NCBI RefSeq assembly: GCF_015689335.1
Contig: NZ_CP065053.1
Span: forward strand, 2,480,001 to 2,544,000
DNA from: Massilia antarctica
GTDB taxonomy: Bacteria > Pseudomonadota > Gammaproteobacteria > Burkholderiales > Burkholderiaceae_D
Reading direction: 5' to 3'
DNA length: 64,000 nucleotides
Below, one piece after another: positions 30,968 through 40,647 of the stretch (position 1 is its first letter; every line of letters begins with the position of its first letter). The translations under genes and the position numbers were made by a program. The notes under the pieces are model-generated. The model was not told where the DNA came from. It searched no databases and saw only the letters and a program-made list of their open reading frames with translations.

Positions 30968-33406
30968 TTATTTGTTCAGGTCGATCCGGCTGCTGCCGAC
31001 GATATCCACATGCACGCCCTCGAGCCGGATGGTGCCGTCGGCCTTCATCACGATCTTGCTCGCGCCTACCTGGAAGGTGATGTCGGTACTGGCCGTCACC
31101 AGCACATGCCCGGTCTGCGCCTTGGCCTCGATGTCGGTCTTGCCGGTCAGGTGGATATGTTCGGTCTCGGCCGTCAGTTCGATGTTCTTGTTGGCTTTCT
31201 GGTGGATGTGCGCCGTTTCCGAGGTCGTCTCGATATGCTGTTTGACGGTGGTGATGTGAAAGCCCGTGCTCACCGTATTGGTCTGGGATGGACCATGGAC
31301 GATATTGTCCTGCTTGTTCTGGACCGTGGTGACCATATCCTTCTGCGAATGGATATTGATCAATTCCTTGCCCTTGGCATCGTGGATCACCATTTCGGAA
31401 AAGCCGCCGCCGCCGGGTGTCGAACGGCTCTTGAAACCCATCATGTGGGCCGCGTCCGGCAGCGCGTACGGCACCGGCTGGTCGGCATTGAACAGGCGGC
31501 CGGTGCAGACCGGGCGGTCCGGGTCGCCTTCCAGGTAATCGATGATCACTTCCTGGCCGATGCGCGGAATCGAAATGGTGCCCCAGCCCTGGCCGGCCCA
31601 CGGCTGCGACACGCGGATCCAGCACGAGCTGCGTTCGTCGCGGCGCCCGTAGCGGTCCCAGTGGAACTGCACCTTGATGCGGCCGAAGGCATCGGTGTGG
31701 ATCTCGGTGCCTTTCGGGCCGACCACGGTGGCCGTCTGCGGCCCCGGCATCTGCGGCGGCCGGTGGGCGCGGCGCGGCCGGTAGGGAATCTTGCGCCGGA
31801 TTGCGCTGAAGGTATTCCGGTAGACGTCACTCATGCCGCGCTGGAAGTAGTTATTGCGCGCGTTGTACTGCACCGACAGCACCAGGAAGTCGTTGTCGGT
31901 GCCGTCGGCGGCATCGAACCAGTGGTGTTCCAGCAGTTTCAGGCTGTGGCCGGCAACCAGGCCGCGGCAATCGGACGCGCCGTGGAAAATCTTGGCCTGC
32001 CATTCCAGCACTTCCATGCGCTGGCGCGCTTCGCGCTTGCCGTCATCCTTGTTCTTGTACGAAAAGGCCGGATTGCCGTCGTAGATTTCCATCGGCGGCA
32101 CGTCGCCCTGCACCGACACGGTCGGCTGCTCGACGTACTGCATGCTGTTGGGCGCCTTGAAGTCGAAGGTGTTCAGGGCCAGCTTGGTCGACTGCAGCAT
32201 GCGCTCGGCGGTAAACGCGGTCACGCTATCCCTGTCCTGGGTGCGGTTGCCGCCATTGAAGGTGACCTCGGCATGCGCCTGTTGCGGCGGGCAAAAGCTG
32301 CTGTTGCGCGAGTCGTCGCTGATGACCATCACGTGGCCCGAGGCGCTGTGTTCGAAATAATAGAACAGGCCGTATTTTTCCATCAGGCGGCTGGTGAAAT
32401 GCTCGTCCGTTTCATCGTACTGGACGATATAGTTTTCCGGCGCGTAGGTCTGGCTGGTGCGCACTTCATAGGTGGCCAGGCCGCTGTAGTCGCCCTTGAA
32501 GATCTTGTCGAGCACGCCGAGCACGGTGTCGTCCTGGAAGATGCGCGAGTTCACCCGGCGCTTGAGGTAAGCGAACCAGGGCACGATTTCGGCGTGATAA
32601 AAGGCAAAGCCGCCGTCCGAGTGGGTGAAGCCGAAGGAATTGACGTAACCGTTGATGAAATGCTCGCTGCCATCGGCCTGCTGGACGCCGACGCTGACGT
32701 TCTTGCCCATCAGATCCTTGAGATCGATCGCGGCATTTTTCGACAGCAGGTTGAGCTGGAACACGTATTGTTCCGACAGCGAGGCGGCGCCGCTCATCGA
32801 TTCGATCAGCAGGGCTCGGCTGCCCTGCAGCGGCGAATAGAAACGCAGCAGGCGGGTGCCGTCGACGAAGTTGGCGGCGGCGCCGCCGGCCGCGGCACCC
32901 GCCCCGGCCACCGCATCCGGCTCGCCCGCCGGCGGCGCGCTGCGCGACGGGTCGATCGGCGAGGGCATGAACAGCGCTTCCGGCGTGGCGAAGTCGTTGA
33001 CCGCCTGTCCGGCCAGGGGATGTTCGGCGATGAGCAGTGGCGCGGGCGCCGCCACGGCCGCCGGCGCCGCCGCCAGCGGGGCGGGCGCGGCCAGCTTGGC
33101 GCCGGCGACATCGGCGAGGGCCCTGGCCTGGCCCGCCACGGCCAGCGCCTTGGCCACCTCGGGACTGGCCTGGGCGGCCAGGGCCGCGCCAGCCCCGGCC
33201 AGCGCGGCGACGCCGCCGCCCGCCTGCAGGGCCGCGGCCGTATCGAGCGCGGTGTTGCCGGCGGCGAGAGCGGCGGGATCGGCCCCGGCCGCGCCGGCAA
33301 CGCTGGTGGCGAGCCTGGCGGCGGCCAGCGGGGTGTCCAGCTCGGACGGCTTGGCCCCGGCAAGACCGGCGAGGGCGGGAGATTTGTCTACAGGTTGGAA
33401 TGTCAT
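30968..33406 (-). CDS. vgrG: Type VI secretion spike protein VgrG with Ala-rich N-terminal extension
   Basis: An 812-residue protein. The first ~183 residues are alanine/proline-rich and not VgrG-like. From about residue 185 the usual gp27-like domain begins (RLLRFYSPLQGSRALLIESMSG). The gp5-like region includes GPKGTEIHTDAFGRIKVQFHWDR and SCWIRVSQPWAGQGWG. The tail repeats (GKTDIEAKAQTG and TADGTIRLEG-like KADGTIRLEG) end with a short helix at IDLNK and no added enzyme domain. It is followed by the chaperone and PAAR effector, so it should carry them. Confidence 0.93.
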   Translation of the reverse strand: MTFQPVDKSPALAGLAGAKPSELDTPLAAARLATSVAGAAGADPAALAAGNTALDTAAALQAGGGVAALAGAGAALAAQASPEVAKALAVAGQARALADVAGAKLAAPAPLAAAPAAVAAPAPLLIAEHPLAGQAVNDFATPEALFMPSPIDPSRSAPPAGEPDAVAGAGAAAGGAAANFVDGTRLLRFYSPLQGSRALLIESMSGAASLSEQYVFQLNLLSKNAAIDLKDLMGKNVSVGVQQADGSEHFINGYVNSFGFTHSDGGFAFYHAEIVPWFAYLKRRVNSRIFQDDTVLGVLDKIFKGDYSGLATYEVRTSQTYAPENYIVQYDETDEHFTSRLMEKYGLFYYFEHSASGHVMVISDDSRNSSFCPPQQAHAEVTFNGGNRTQDRDSVTAFTAERMLQSTKLALNTFDFKAPNSMQYVEQPTVSVQGDVPPMEIYDGNPAFSYKNKDDGKREARQRMEVLEWQAKIFHGASDCRGLVAGHSLKLLEHHWFDAADGTDNDFLVLSVQYNARNNYFQRGMSDVYRNTFSAIRRKIPYRPRRAHRPPQMPGPQTATVVGPKGTEIHTDAFGRIKVQFHWDRYGRRDERSSCWIRVSQPWAGQGWGTISIPRIGQEVIIDYLEGDPDRPVCTGRLFNADQPVPYALPDAAHMMGFKSRSTPGGGGFSEMVIHDAKGKELINIHSQKDMVTTVQNKQDNIVHGPSQTNTVSTGFHITTVKQHIETTSETAHIHQKANKNIELTAETEHIHLTGKTDIEAKAQTGHVLVTASTDITFQVGASKIVMKADGTIRLEGVHVDIVGSSRIDLNK

Positions 33407-33654
33407 GGGGAGCTCGCGCGAACAAAATTATCACGTTGAACAGCGCCAACGCCGCCGCGCACGGCGGTGTGGCCATGAATGCCTTCATGGGGCAGCGCGC
33501 GGGTCGTGGCGCACCGTCCCTGCTGTTGCCGGCATCTGCAAGTAGGAATACCCAAGAAATTGTATATATACTATCATAAGCAGGCTCGTCAATTTCGAGT
33601 TATTCAACCGCACCAACCTATCGCGTCGCATCGACGCCAGAGAGTTCGCCGCGT
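33407..33654. other. Divergent intergenic region between VgrG and Rhs
   Basis: A 248-bp gap that must hold promoters for both T6SS genes. An AT-rich TATATATACTATCAT run at about 33560-33577 is a plausible -10 region for the Rhs gene. I see no small gene. Confidence 0.4.
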
Positions 33655-36600
33655 ATGTCTACCTCCGATTCCCCCAATCATTTTTTCGACTTCCAGCGCG
33701 CCCTCAAGGATCTCGGGCGGGCCTACGACAGCGCCGGCGCCCAGGTCCGGCAGGATATCGACCGGCGCCTGCAGCGCTGGTCGCACCGGGTGGCCGACTC
33801 GGTCGATTCGGTCGGGCGCGCCGCCATGCGGATCGAGGCGGTGCGCTGCACGGTCGCGGTCGGGCTGGCCATCGATGGCGCCGAGCACCGTTTCCAGGAG
33901 TTGCTCAAGACCCAGCTCGAAGGCCTCGATTTTTCGCAGATCTGGGGCGTGCTGTGGGGCGTGGTCAAGGAAGTGGTGTTGTACGTGGGCGGCGGCGCAG
34001 CCCTGGGCGGCACCGTGGGCGGCGTGGCCGGGGCCTTTGCCGCCGGCGCCGGCGCGGTGCCGGGCGCGATCGGGGGCGCGGCCCTGGGCGCCCAGATCGG
34101 CGGCGAAATCCTGGTCTGGATGGGCCTGGGCAGCCTGGTGTTGTATATCGGCGAAACCATTCCCACGATGTGCGGCAAGATGGCCGAAGGCTTCGCCACC
34201 GCCTGGCATGCCGGCGAGCTGCCCGACAGCGCCAGGGGCCAGTACGCGGCCCAGCTGCGCCTGGCCAGCGAATCGTTCGCGCAGGGCAAGTTGCTGCTGG
34301 TGAAAGCGATCCTGGCCGCGATCGTGCTCTACCTGTCGCGCGGGCAAGCCAGCAAGTCCATGCTGATGAAGGAATTGGGCAAGAGCAAGCTCGGTCCGGG
34401 CTTCGCCGACTGGGTGGTGGCCAACGAGGCCAAGCTGATGAAGCACCCGGCGTTGCAGCCGCGCATCGCGGCAGCCGAGGGCGAAGCGGCATCGGCTGCC
34501 AAGGCGGGCGCGGGCAAGGCCAGCCCGGCGGCCGAGCCCGCGAAACCGGCGGAGCCGGCCAAGCCGGCCGACGAGCCGCCGGCCAACGAAGGCAAGGCGC
34601 GCCGGCCTTGTCCGGCCTGCCTGCTGGTGGGCCAGCCCGTCAATCCGCTTTCCGGCAGCAAAATCCTGGCGGGCGAGCTCGACCTGGACTTCGCGCTGCC
34701 CGCGGCCCTGGGGCTGGTGTGGCAGCGCAGCTACAGCTCGGCCCAGGGCCGCGCCGGATGGCTGGGGCCGGGGTGGAGCACGCCGATTTCCGATGCCTTG
34801 GAAGTGGGCGCCGGCCAGGTCGTGGTGCTCGACGCCTGGCAGCGCGAGGTCACGTTTTCGCTGCCCCAGGTGGGCGCATCGGTCTACTCGCCGTCCGAAA
34901 AAATCAGCTTGGCGCGCACCGGCGAACGCAGTTTCGAACTGATCGACGAGGATGGGCTGCGCCGCCAGTTCGCCATGGCGGCGACGGCGAGCGGTATTGC
35001 GCGCCTGGTCGGGCTGGTCGATGCCAACGGCAACCAGCTCGGCATCGGCTACGACGGCCAGCTGCCGCAGCGCATTGAAGACAGCGCCGGCCGCGTTTTC
35101 CTGCTGGCGTTCGGCGAGCATGGCGGCGCGGCGCGCCTCGACACCATCGTCCTGCTGCCGGAAGCCGGCGGCCAGGGCGAGGTGCTGGTGCGCTACGCCT
35201 ACGATGCCGACGGCAACCTGGTCGAAGTGCGCAACCGCCTGGACCAGGTCACCCGCCGCTTCGCCTACCGCCAGCACCTGATGATCGAGCACGCCCAGCC
35301 GGACGCTCTGGTGTCGCGCTATGAATACGACCAGGACGGCCCGGGTGCGCGGGTGGTGCGCAACTGGACCAATAACGGCCTGTCGTGGAACTTCCGCTAC
35401 CTGGCGCGGGAAACGGTGGTGACCGATAAGCTGGGGCGCGAGCAGCGCTACCGTTTCGACGCCGAGGGCGGCTTTATCGGCCACGTCGACGCGGAAGGCG
35501 GGGTCACCGAGCGTCGCCTCGATGGTAACGGCAGGCTGCTCGCCATCGTCGACCCGGGCGGGCGCGCGATCGGTTTGCGCTACGATGCGCGCGGGCGCGT
35601 GGTGCGGGTGGAACGCGACGGCAAGGGCACCGGCATCGTCTACGATGCGCGCTTCGCCAAGCCGGCCCTGATCACCGATGCGCTCGGCGCCAGCACGGCG
35701 TTGCGCTACGACGAGCGCGGCAACCTGCTGAGCGTGACCAATGCGCTCGGCCAGCGCACCGCTTACCAGTACGACGAGGCCGGCTTGCCGGTCAGGTTGA
35801 CCGACGCCGCCGGCGGCGTCAAGCGGCTGGCCTACAATCGCGCCGCGCAATTGACCGCCTACACCGATTGCTCCGGCAATACGACGCGCTTCAGCTACGA
35901 CGGCAACGGCACGCTGTTGCGCACCACCGATGCCCAGGGCAATGCGACCACCTACACCTGCGACCCGCTCGGACGCCTGCTGGCGGTGGTGCAGGCGGAC
36001 GGTGCCACCGAGCGTTACGAATACGATGCGCTTGGCCGCCTGCTGGCGCGCATCGATCCTGCCGGGCAGCGCACCAGTTATGTGCTCGACAGCGACGGCA
36101 AGCCGCTCAAGCGCATCGATGCGCGCGGCGGCGTGGTTGAGTACCGCTATGACCCGGTGCGGCGGATGGTGGCATTGATCAACGAAAATGGCGATGCGCA
36201 CCGTTTCGTCTACGACGCGCTCGACCGCCTGAGCGAAGAGACCGGATTCGATGCGTGCCTGACCCGCTACCGCTACGACGGCAGCGGCCTGCTGGTGGCG
36301 AAGGAAGAGCATGGCAGCGGTGCGCGCACCGAGTTCACCCGCATCGACACCGGCTTTGTGCGCGATAGCGCCGGGCAGTTGGTCGAGAAGATCATCACGC
36401 GCAGCACCGGGCCGGCGCAGGCGGAGCAACTGCGCTTGCGCTACGCCTACGACGATGCCGGCCGGATGATCCGCGCCATCAACGCCGACGCCGAGGTGGC
36501 GATGCAGTACGACGCCGTGGGCCAGCTGGTGGCCGAGCAGACCGACAGCGGCGGCGAGTCGACTGTACTGCGCCACGCCTACGATGAACTGGGCAACCGG

Positions 36601-38166
36601 ATCGAGACGGTGCTGCCGGACGGGCGTGTACTGAATCATCTATTTTATGGTTCAGGCCACCTGCACCAGATCAATATTGATGGCGAGGTCATCACCGACA
36701 TCGAACGCGACCAGCTGCACCGTCCGGTCAGCCGCACCCAGGGCGCGCTGGCCAGCACGTTCCGCTACGATCCGGTGGGACGGCTGCTGTCGCAGGTGGC
36801 CGCACGCAGCGGCGCGGGCGAGGGCGGCGAGCCGCTCATCGCACGCCAGTACGACTATGACGAGAGCGGCAATCTGCTGGCCATCGACGATAGGCGCAAC
36901 GGGCGCACGAGCTACAGCTACGATGTGCTCGGGCGCATTTTGTCGGCCCTGCAGCCGCAGTCCGACGAGCGCTTTGCATTCGACCCCGCGCACAATCTGC
37001 TCGACGGGAGCATTGCCGGGGCTGGCCGGATCGAGGGCAACCGTGTTCGCGTGTTCGAGGATAAGCGCTATGACTACGACGCCCACGGCAACCTGAGCGA
37101 GAAGCTGGTCGGGCGCCATACGCGCATGCGCTTCACATGGAATGCCGCGCATCAGCTGGTCAAGGCGGTGGTGACGCGCCAGGCCGGCGCCGCGGCGCCG
37201 ACGGTGCAGACGGTGACGTATGCCTACGATCCGTTCGGGCGCAGGATTGCCAAGCGCGATGCGTTCGCGACGACCCGCTTCGCGTGGGACGGCAATCGCC
37301 TGCTGCGCGAGACACGGGGCATGTACAGCCGCACTTACCTGTATGAGCCGGCATCGTTTGTACCGCTGGCGCACATCGACGCGCCGCTGCCAGCCGGGAC
37401 GGCGCAGGACGCGCCGCAAGTGGCGTATCTTCACGCCGACCAGGTGGGCACGCCGCGCGAAATGACCGATGCGCAGGGCCGGGTCAGCTGGGCGGGGCAA
37501 TATAAGGCGTGGGGCAATGTGCTGATGATCGATGTGCCGGCGGCGTTCAGCCAGGCAATTGACGCGCAACAGGCTGATTTGCACGAGCAACGAATCCGCT
37601 TTCAGGGCCAGTATGCCGATGCTGAAACCGGATTGAACTACAACAGGTTCCGGTACTATGATGCCGATGTCGGACGGTTTATCTCCAGCGATCCTGTCGG
37701 GCTGCTGGGCGGAATGAATCTGTACCAATATGCGGCAAACCCGAGCGGGTGGGTCGACCCCTTGGGATTGGCGGGGTTCCTGTTTCGCGGCGACAATGCC
37801 TATTCCGGCGGGCCGATAGGTCAGCCGATGCAAGGCGGGGTGACCGCGAACGATATCTGGCAACATGTCACAAGCAAGGGAGATGGCAGCCTGACATCCT
37901 TCTCTGAGCAATTAAAGAATGGTAATGGAACCCGGGGCGCGACATTTTTCGGCGACCCGGTGAAAGTGTCGAAAGACGCTATTGCGGACTTGGTGGCTGA
38001 AGGCAAACTCCAGACCATCACACCGGAACAGGCCAAGGAAATCATGAAAGCCGATCCGAAGTTGAAAGCGAAGGCGAACGATGTGGTGCAGATAATGAAG
38101 AAGAACAATGAAGTGCTGGTGCGCGGGGAGGTGCCGGGTGAGATTGTCGTGAAGTGCAAATGCTGA
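33655..38166 (+). CDS. Rhs protein with T6SS-type N-terminus and ART-like toxin tail
   Basis: A 1503-residue protein with no signal peptide. Residues 1-330 include glycine-zipper membrane-type helices (GGVAGAFAAGAGAVPGAIGG) and a basic helical part. A DUF6531 segment begins near 345 (GQPVNPLSGSKILAGELDLD), then about 25 YD repeats. The core RYYDADVGRFISSDPVGLLGG ends WVDPLGLAG. The 129-residue tail has LFRGDNAYSGG (Arg), GSLTSFSEQ (Ser-Thr-Ser-like) and VPGEIVVK (Glu). This is the R-S-E layout of ADP-ribosyltransferases; activity is inferred. The tail DNA is lower in GC than the body. Confidence 0.88.
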   Translation: MSTSDSPNHFFDFQRALKDLGRAYDSAGAQVRQDIDRRLQRWSHRVADSVDSVGRAAMRIEAVRCTVAVGLAIDGAEHRFQELLKTQLEGLDFSQIWGVLWGVVKEVVLYVGGGAALGGTVGGVAGAFAAGAGAVPGAIGGAALGAQIGGEILVWMGLGSLVLYIGETIPTMCGKMAEGFATAWHAGELPDSARGQYAAQLRLASESFAQGKLLLVKAILAAIVLYLSRGQASKSMLMKELGKSKLGPGFADWVVANEAKLMKHPALQPRIAAAEGEAASAAKAGAGKASPAAEPAKPAEPAKPADEPPANEGKARRPCPACLLVGQPVNPLSGSKILAGELDLDFALPAALGLVWQRSYSSAQGRAGWLGPGWSTPISDALEVGAGQVVVLDAWQREVTFSLPQVGASVYSPSEKISLARTGERSFELIDEDGLRRQFAMAATASGIARLVGLVDANGNQLGIGYDGQLPQRIEDSAGRVFLLAFGEHGGAARLDTIVLLPEAGGQGEVLVRYAYDADGNLVEVRNRLDQVTRRFAYRQHLMIEHAQPDALVSRYEYDQDGPGARVVRNWTNNGLSWNFRYLARETVVTDKLGREQRYRFDAEGGFIGHVDAEGGVTERRLDGNGRLLAIVDPGGRAIGLRYDARGRVVRVERDGKGTGIVYDARFAKPALITDALGASTALRYDERGNLLSVTNALGQRTAYQYDEAGLPVRLTDAAGGVKRLAYNRAAQLTAYTDCSGNTTRFSYDGNGTLLRTTDAQGNATTYTCDPLGRLLAVVQADGATERYEYDALGRLLARIDPAGQRTSYVLDSDGKPLKRIDARGGVVEYRYDPVRRMVALINENGDAHRFVYDALDRLSEETGFDACLTRYRYDGSGLLVAKEEHGSGARTEFTRIDTGFVRDSAGQLVEKIITRSTGPAQAEQLRLRYAYDDAGRMIRAINADAEVAMQYDAVGQLVAEQTDSGGESTVLRHAYDELGNRIETVLPDGRVLNHLFYGSGHLHQINIDGEVITDIERDQLHRPVSRTQGALASTFRYDPVGRLLSQVAARSGAGEGGEPLIARQYDYDESGNLLAIDDRRNGRTSYSYDVLGRILSALQPQSDERFAFDPAHNLLDGSIAGAGRIEGNRVRVFEDKRYDYDAHGNLSEKLVGRHTRMRFTWNAAHQLVKAVVTRQAGAAAPTVQTVTYAYDPFGRRIAKRDAFATTRFAWDGNRLLRETRGMYSRTYLYEPASFVPLAHIDAPLPAGTAQDAPQVAYLHADQVGTPREMTDAQGRVSWAGQYKAWGNVLMIDVPAAFSQAIDAQQADLHEQRIRFQGQYADAETGLNYNRFRYYDADVGRFISSDPVGLLGGMNLYQYAANPSGWVDPLGLAGFLFRGDNAYSGGPIGQPMQGGVTANDIWQHVTSKGDGSLTSFSEQLKNGNGTRGATFFGDPVKVSKDAIADLVAEGKLQTITPEQAKEIMKADPKLKAKANDVVQIMKKNNEVLVRGEVPGEIVVKCKC

Positions 38167-38207
38167 TTCACGTTGATTGATGCGTAAGTTGAAAAATCGG
38201 GAACGCC

Positions 38208-38531
38208 ATGCCTTTAGGTAGCCACGCAAACGTTTACAACACCTGCCTGTTAATTCTGCGCGAGCGCGGTTTCAAGATGCACGTGGAAGGCGAGTTGGAT
38301 GACGATGGTTGTTATCCGGCCGATCTGCTGTGGATTGCCGAGAAAGACGGGTTTCGCTTCATGGGGGATAATCCCATCGAGCTGCTCGGACTGGTGGGCA
38401 TCTACGACCATGTGCGGCCTTCGGAAGACCGGCCATACTGGTGGCGCAAAGAAGGCGAGGATGTATGGCAGCAAATAATGAGCGCAGCCTTTCCGGAGCC
38501 GGAGCCGGAGCCGGATGGCGGCGGCGCATGA
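38208..38531 (+). CDS. Putative immunity protein for the Rhs ART-like toxin
   Basis: A 107-residue acidic protein that starts 41 bp after the toxin stop. Segments are LILRERGFKMHVEGELDDDG, CYPADLLWIAEKDGF and IELLGLVGIYDHVRPSEDRP, ending in a proline/glutamate tail (EPEPEPDGGGA). No signal or membrane segment is present, so it should act in the cytoplasm, as immunity to an ART toxin would require. The family is unknown to me; the call is by position and size. Confidence 0.6.
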   Translation: MPLGSHANVYNTCLLILRERGFKMHVEGELDDDGCYPADLLWIAEKDGFRFMGDNPIELLGLVGIYDHVRPSEDRPYWWRKEGEDVWQQIMSAAFPEPEPEPDGGGA

Positions 38532-38586
38532 CACCTTGCCGCTTTGCTGGCGCTGGGGCCGGACCCCCATCCGGGTCCGCGCCGAG

Positions 38587-38970
38587 ATGAGAACGGATAT
38601 ATTGTTGAACGTCGCGTCATGCGCGCTCGCCATCAAGTTCTATGTGGACGAATTCGGCATGTTCGAGATCGCGGCGGACTACGGCATGAATGCCATTCTG
38701 CTGCACGCGACCGGCAATCCCGGCGTTTGCCTGCAGATCAGCGAGCGCGCCGCAAAAACCGCAGGCGCGCCGCTCTTCGGCATGAGCGTCGATAGCTGCG
38801 ACAGCGAGTTTGAACGCCTGACGCAGACTGTTTTCAGCAGCGGTGCCCGCCTCGTGCCGGACCGTGACGGGAAGCTTGCCGTGTTTGAATGGCCCGGTGG
38901 CAAAAGCTTCCTGCTCGAAGATCCATCGCGGAACCAGTTCATGTTGTTCGAAGATCGCATCGCTCCCTAG
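38587..38970 (+). CDS. VOC (glyoxalase/bleomycin-resistance) protein
   Basis: A 127-residue protein. The start at 38587 is the first ATG aligned with the VOC fold (LLNVASCALAIKFYVDEFGMFEI); an earlier in-frame start overlaps the immunity gene. The second half reads FERLTQTVFSSGARLVPDRDG and ends in SFLLEDPSRNQFMLFED, the usual metal-site end. The ribosome site is weak (GCCGAG). It may be a metal-dependent lyase or a binding protein; the substrate is unknown. Confidence 0.72.
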   Translation: MRTDILLNVASCALAIKFYVDEFGMFEIAADYGMNAILLHATGNPGVCLQISERAAKTAGAPLFGMSVDSCDSEFERLTQTVFSSGARLVPDRDGKLAVFEWPGGKSFLLEDPSRNQFMLFEDRIAP

Positions 38971-39315
38971 CTTGCATGGTGCAGCGGCGGGCGGCGTCCC
39001 CAACAATGCCGTCGGGCTGCGTGTTGTCTCTTCCTTGGCCTTGTGCTTTCGCTGGCGCGTCGACGTGTTCCGCGATCCCGTGCGCAGCCGCATGCTTGCC
39101 GACCATATGGTGGCTGGTATTGCCGGATTTTGCATGGAAACGTGCGGCGCTGTCCGTTCAGGTTTGGCGCGACGACGCCACGATGGCCGGTAGGCGGGCA
39201 CTGCGGCAGGAAAGGCGGTTTATTGCAGAAACAGATGCAAGGAAGCCGCCGAAGCGCCGCCGCGCACGCCTGAGGCAGCGCAAAGGCAGGGCATGGGCGC
39301 TCGCTACAATGCGCC
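38971..39315. other. Gene-free stretch before the Rpn gene
   Basis: A 345-bp gap. No coding frame, terminator or palindrome was convincing; short open frames on both strands look like chance. Confidence 0.4.
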
Positions 39316-40371
39316 ATGCCCACCCCTCACGACCTCGGATACCGTTCGCTGTTCGCCCACCCTGAACTGGTGCGCGAACTGATCACGGATTTTACTTCGT
39401 TCAAGCTGCTCGACGAGGTCGCGCTGTCGGCCTTCGAGCGGGTCAACCCGGCGTATGTGAGCGAGCGCCTGTCGGCACGCGAGGATGACATCGTCTGGCG
39501 CGTGCGGCTGGGCGATGAATTTCTTTACGTGTACATCCTGATCGAATGCCAGTCCGGCGTGGACCGCTGGATGGCCTTGCGCATGCAGACCTACATTGGT
39601 TTACTGTACCAGGACCTGGTCAAGGGCCACAAATTGTCCCCTGGCCTGCTGTTGCCGCCGGTGCTGCCGCTGGTGTTCTACAACGGTGCGCCGCGCTGGA
39701 GCGCCAGCATGGACTTGTCCGGACTCCTCATGCAAGCGCCCGCCGAGCTGGAGGCCTTGCAGCCGTCCCAGCGCTACGTGCTGATCGACCAGCAGCGCCT
39801 CGACAGGACAGAGTTGGAAGCGAACGCCAGCCTGCTGGCGTTGCTGTTCAGGCTTGAACTTTCGGCCGGTTCCGATGTCTTATACGAAGTCATTCCTGCC
39901 CTGAAGACATGGTTTGCAGCCGCGCCCCAGGCCAGCCTGCGGCGCTCGGTTCAGGTATGGATAAACGCTCTGCTGGCGCGCGGAGCCAGCGAACGGGCAT
40001 TGTTGGTGGTTGGCAATGTGGAGGAGGGTGCCGACATGAAGGGAAAATTAGACATCTGGGCCGAGGAGTTCGAGGAGCTCGGCTTTCAAAAGGGAAACGC
40101 CGAAGGCATGGCGAAAGGTATGGAGAAAGGCAAGGAGGAAGGCAAGGCGGAAGGCAAGGCGGAAGGCAAGGCGGAAGGACAAGTCATCGCACTGCGCGGG
40201 GTGCTGGGCAGCCTGTTGCGCAATCGGTTCGGCGAGTTGCCAGTGCCGGCAACGCAGCGTATCGGCCGAGCCACGCAGGCAGAGCTCGAACAATGGTTCG
40301 CGCGCGGCCTCAACGCGACCAGCTTGCAGGCGGTGTTTGATGGCGCAACGTCGGCCCAGATAAACCACTGA
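39316..40371 (+). CDS. Rpn-family recombination-promoting nuclease
   Basis: A 351-residue PD-(D/E)XK-type protein (YhgA-like). The N-terminal motif HDLGYRSLFAHPELVRELI and the acidic-Gln motif YILIECQSGVDRWMALRMQTYIGLLYQDL are the family signatures. A middle helical part follows, then a charged low-complexity run of Gly-Lys-Ala-Glu repeats near residues 265-288, and a C-terminal helical end typical of the DUF4351-like tail. The repeat run is a 12-bp DNA repeat. Rpn proteins cut DNA and promote RecA-independent transfer of sequences; some act in phage defence. Confidence 0.85.
   Translation: MPTPHDLGYRSLFAHPELVRELITDFTSFKLLDEVALSAFERVNPAYVSERLSAREDDIVWRVRLGDEFLYVYILIECQSGVDRWMALRMQTYIGLLYQDLVKGHKLSPGLLLPPVLPLVFYNGAPRWSASMDLSGLLMQAPAELEALQPSQRYVLIDQQRLDRTELEANASLLALLFRLELSAGSDVLYEVIPALKTWFAAAPQASLRRSVQVWINALLARGASERALLVVGNVEEGADMKGKLDIWAEEFEELGFQKGNAEGMAKGMEKGKEEGKAEGKAEGKAEGQVIALRGVLGSLLRNRFGELPVPATQRIGRATQAELEQWFARGLNATSLQAVFDGATSAQINH
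40129..40176 (+). repeat. 12-bp tandem repeat inside the Rpn gene
   Basis: Three identical GGCAAGGCGGAA units (40141-40176) follow one variant GGCAAGGAGGAA (40129-40140). Each unit adds four residues in frame. Confidence 0.85.
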
Positions 40372-40647
40372 TTGTCGCCGGCGTCCCATCCGGCGCCGGG
40401 TCGCTTGCTTCCTGTCTTGCGGCGTCACCATTGGCCGAGCTGCACACGCGTGTAAACGATTGTTGCGAATGTGAACGCCGCCGTTCCTCACCATCCTGCC
40501 TTTCACCCTTCTGTCAACTGAAAAAACGCGACTGAGCCCGTCTCGCCACAGTCATGGCATCGTCACATTTCATCGTTACATTTTTACATTTCTTCCTTCG
40601 CGAACTATTCACGCGCTCGCCGCGTCGTGGACTCAACTGGAGTAATG
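40372..40647. other. Intergenic before the phospholipase operon
   Basis: A 276-bp gap. The AT-rich part 40555-40610 (CACATTTCATCGTTACATTT) probably carries the promoter; no other feature seen. Confidence 0.4.

Noticed and set aside
33604..36639. 1011-codon minus-strand frame opposite the Rhs gene
   Set aside because: Repeats of Rhs DNA read backwards; no folded domain or start site.
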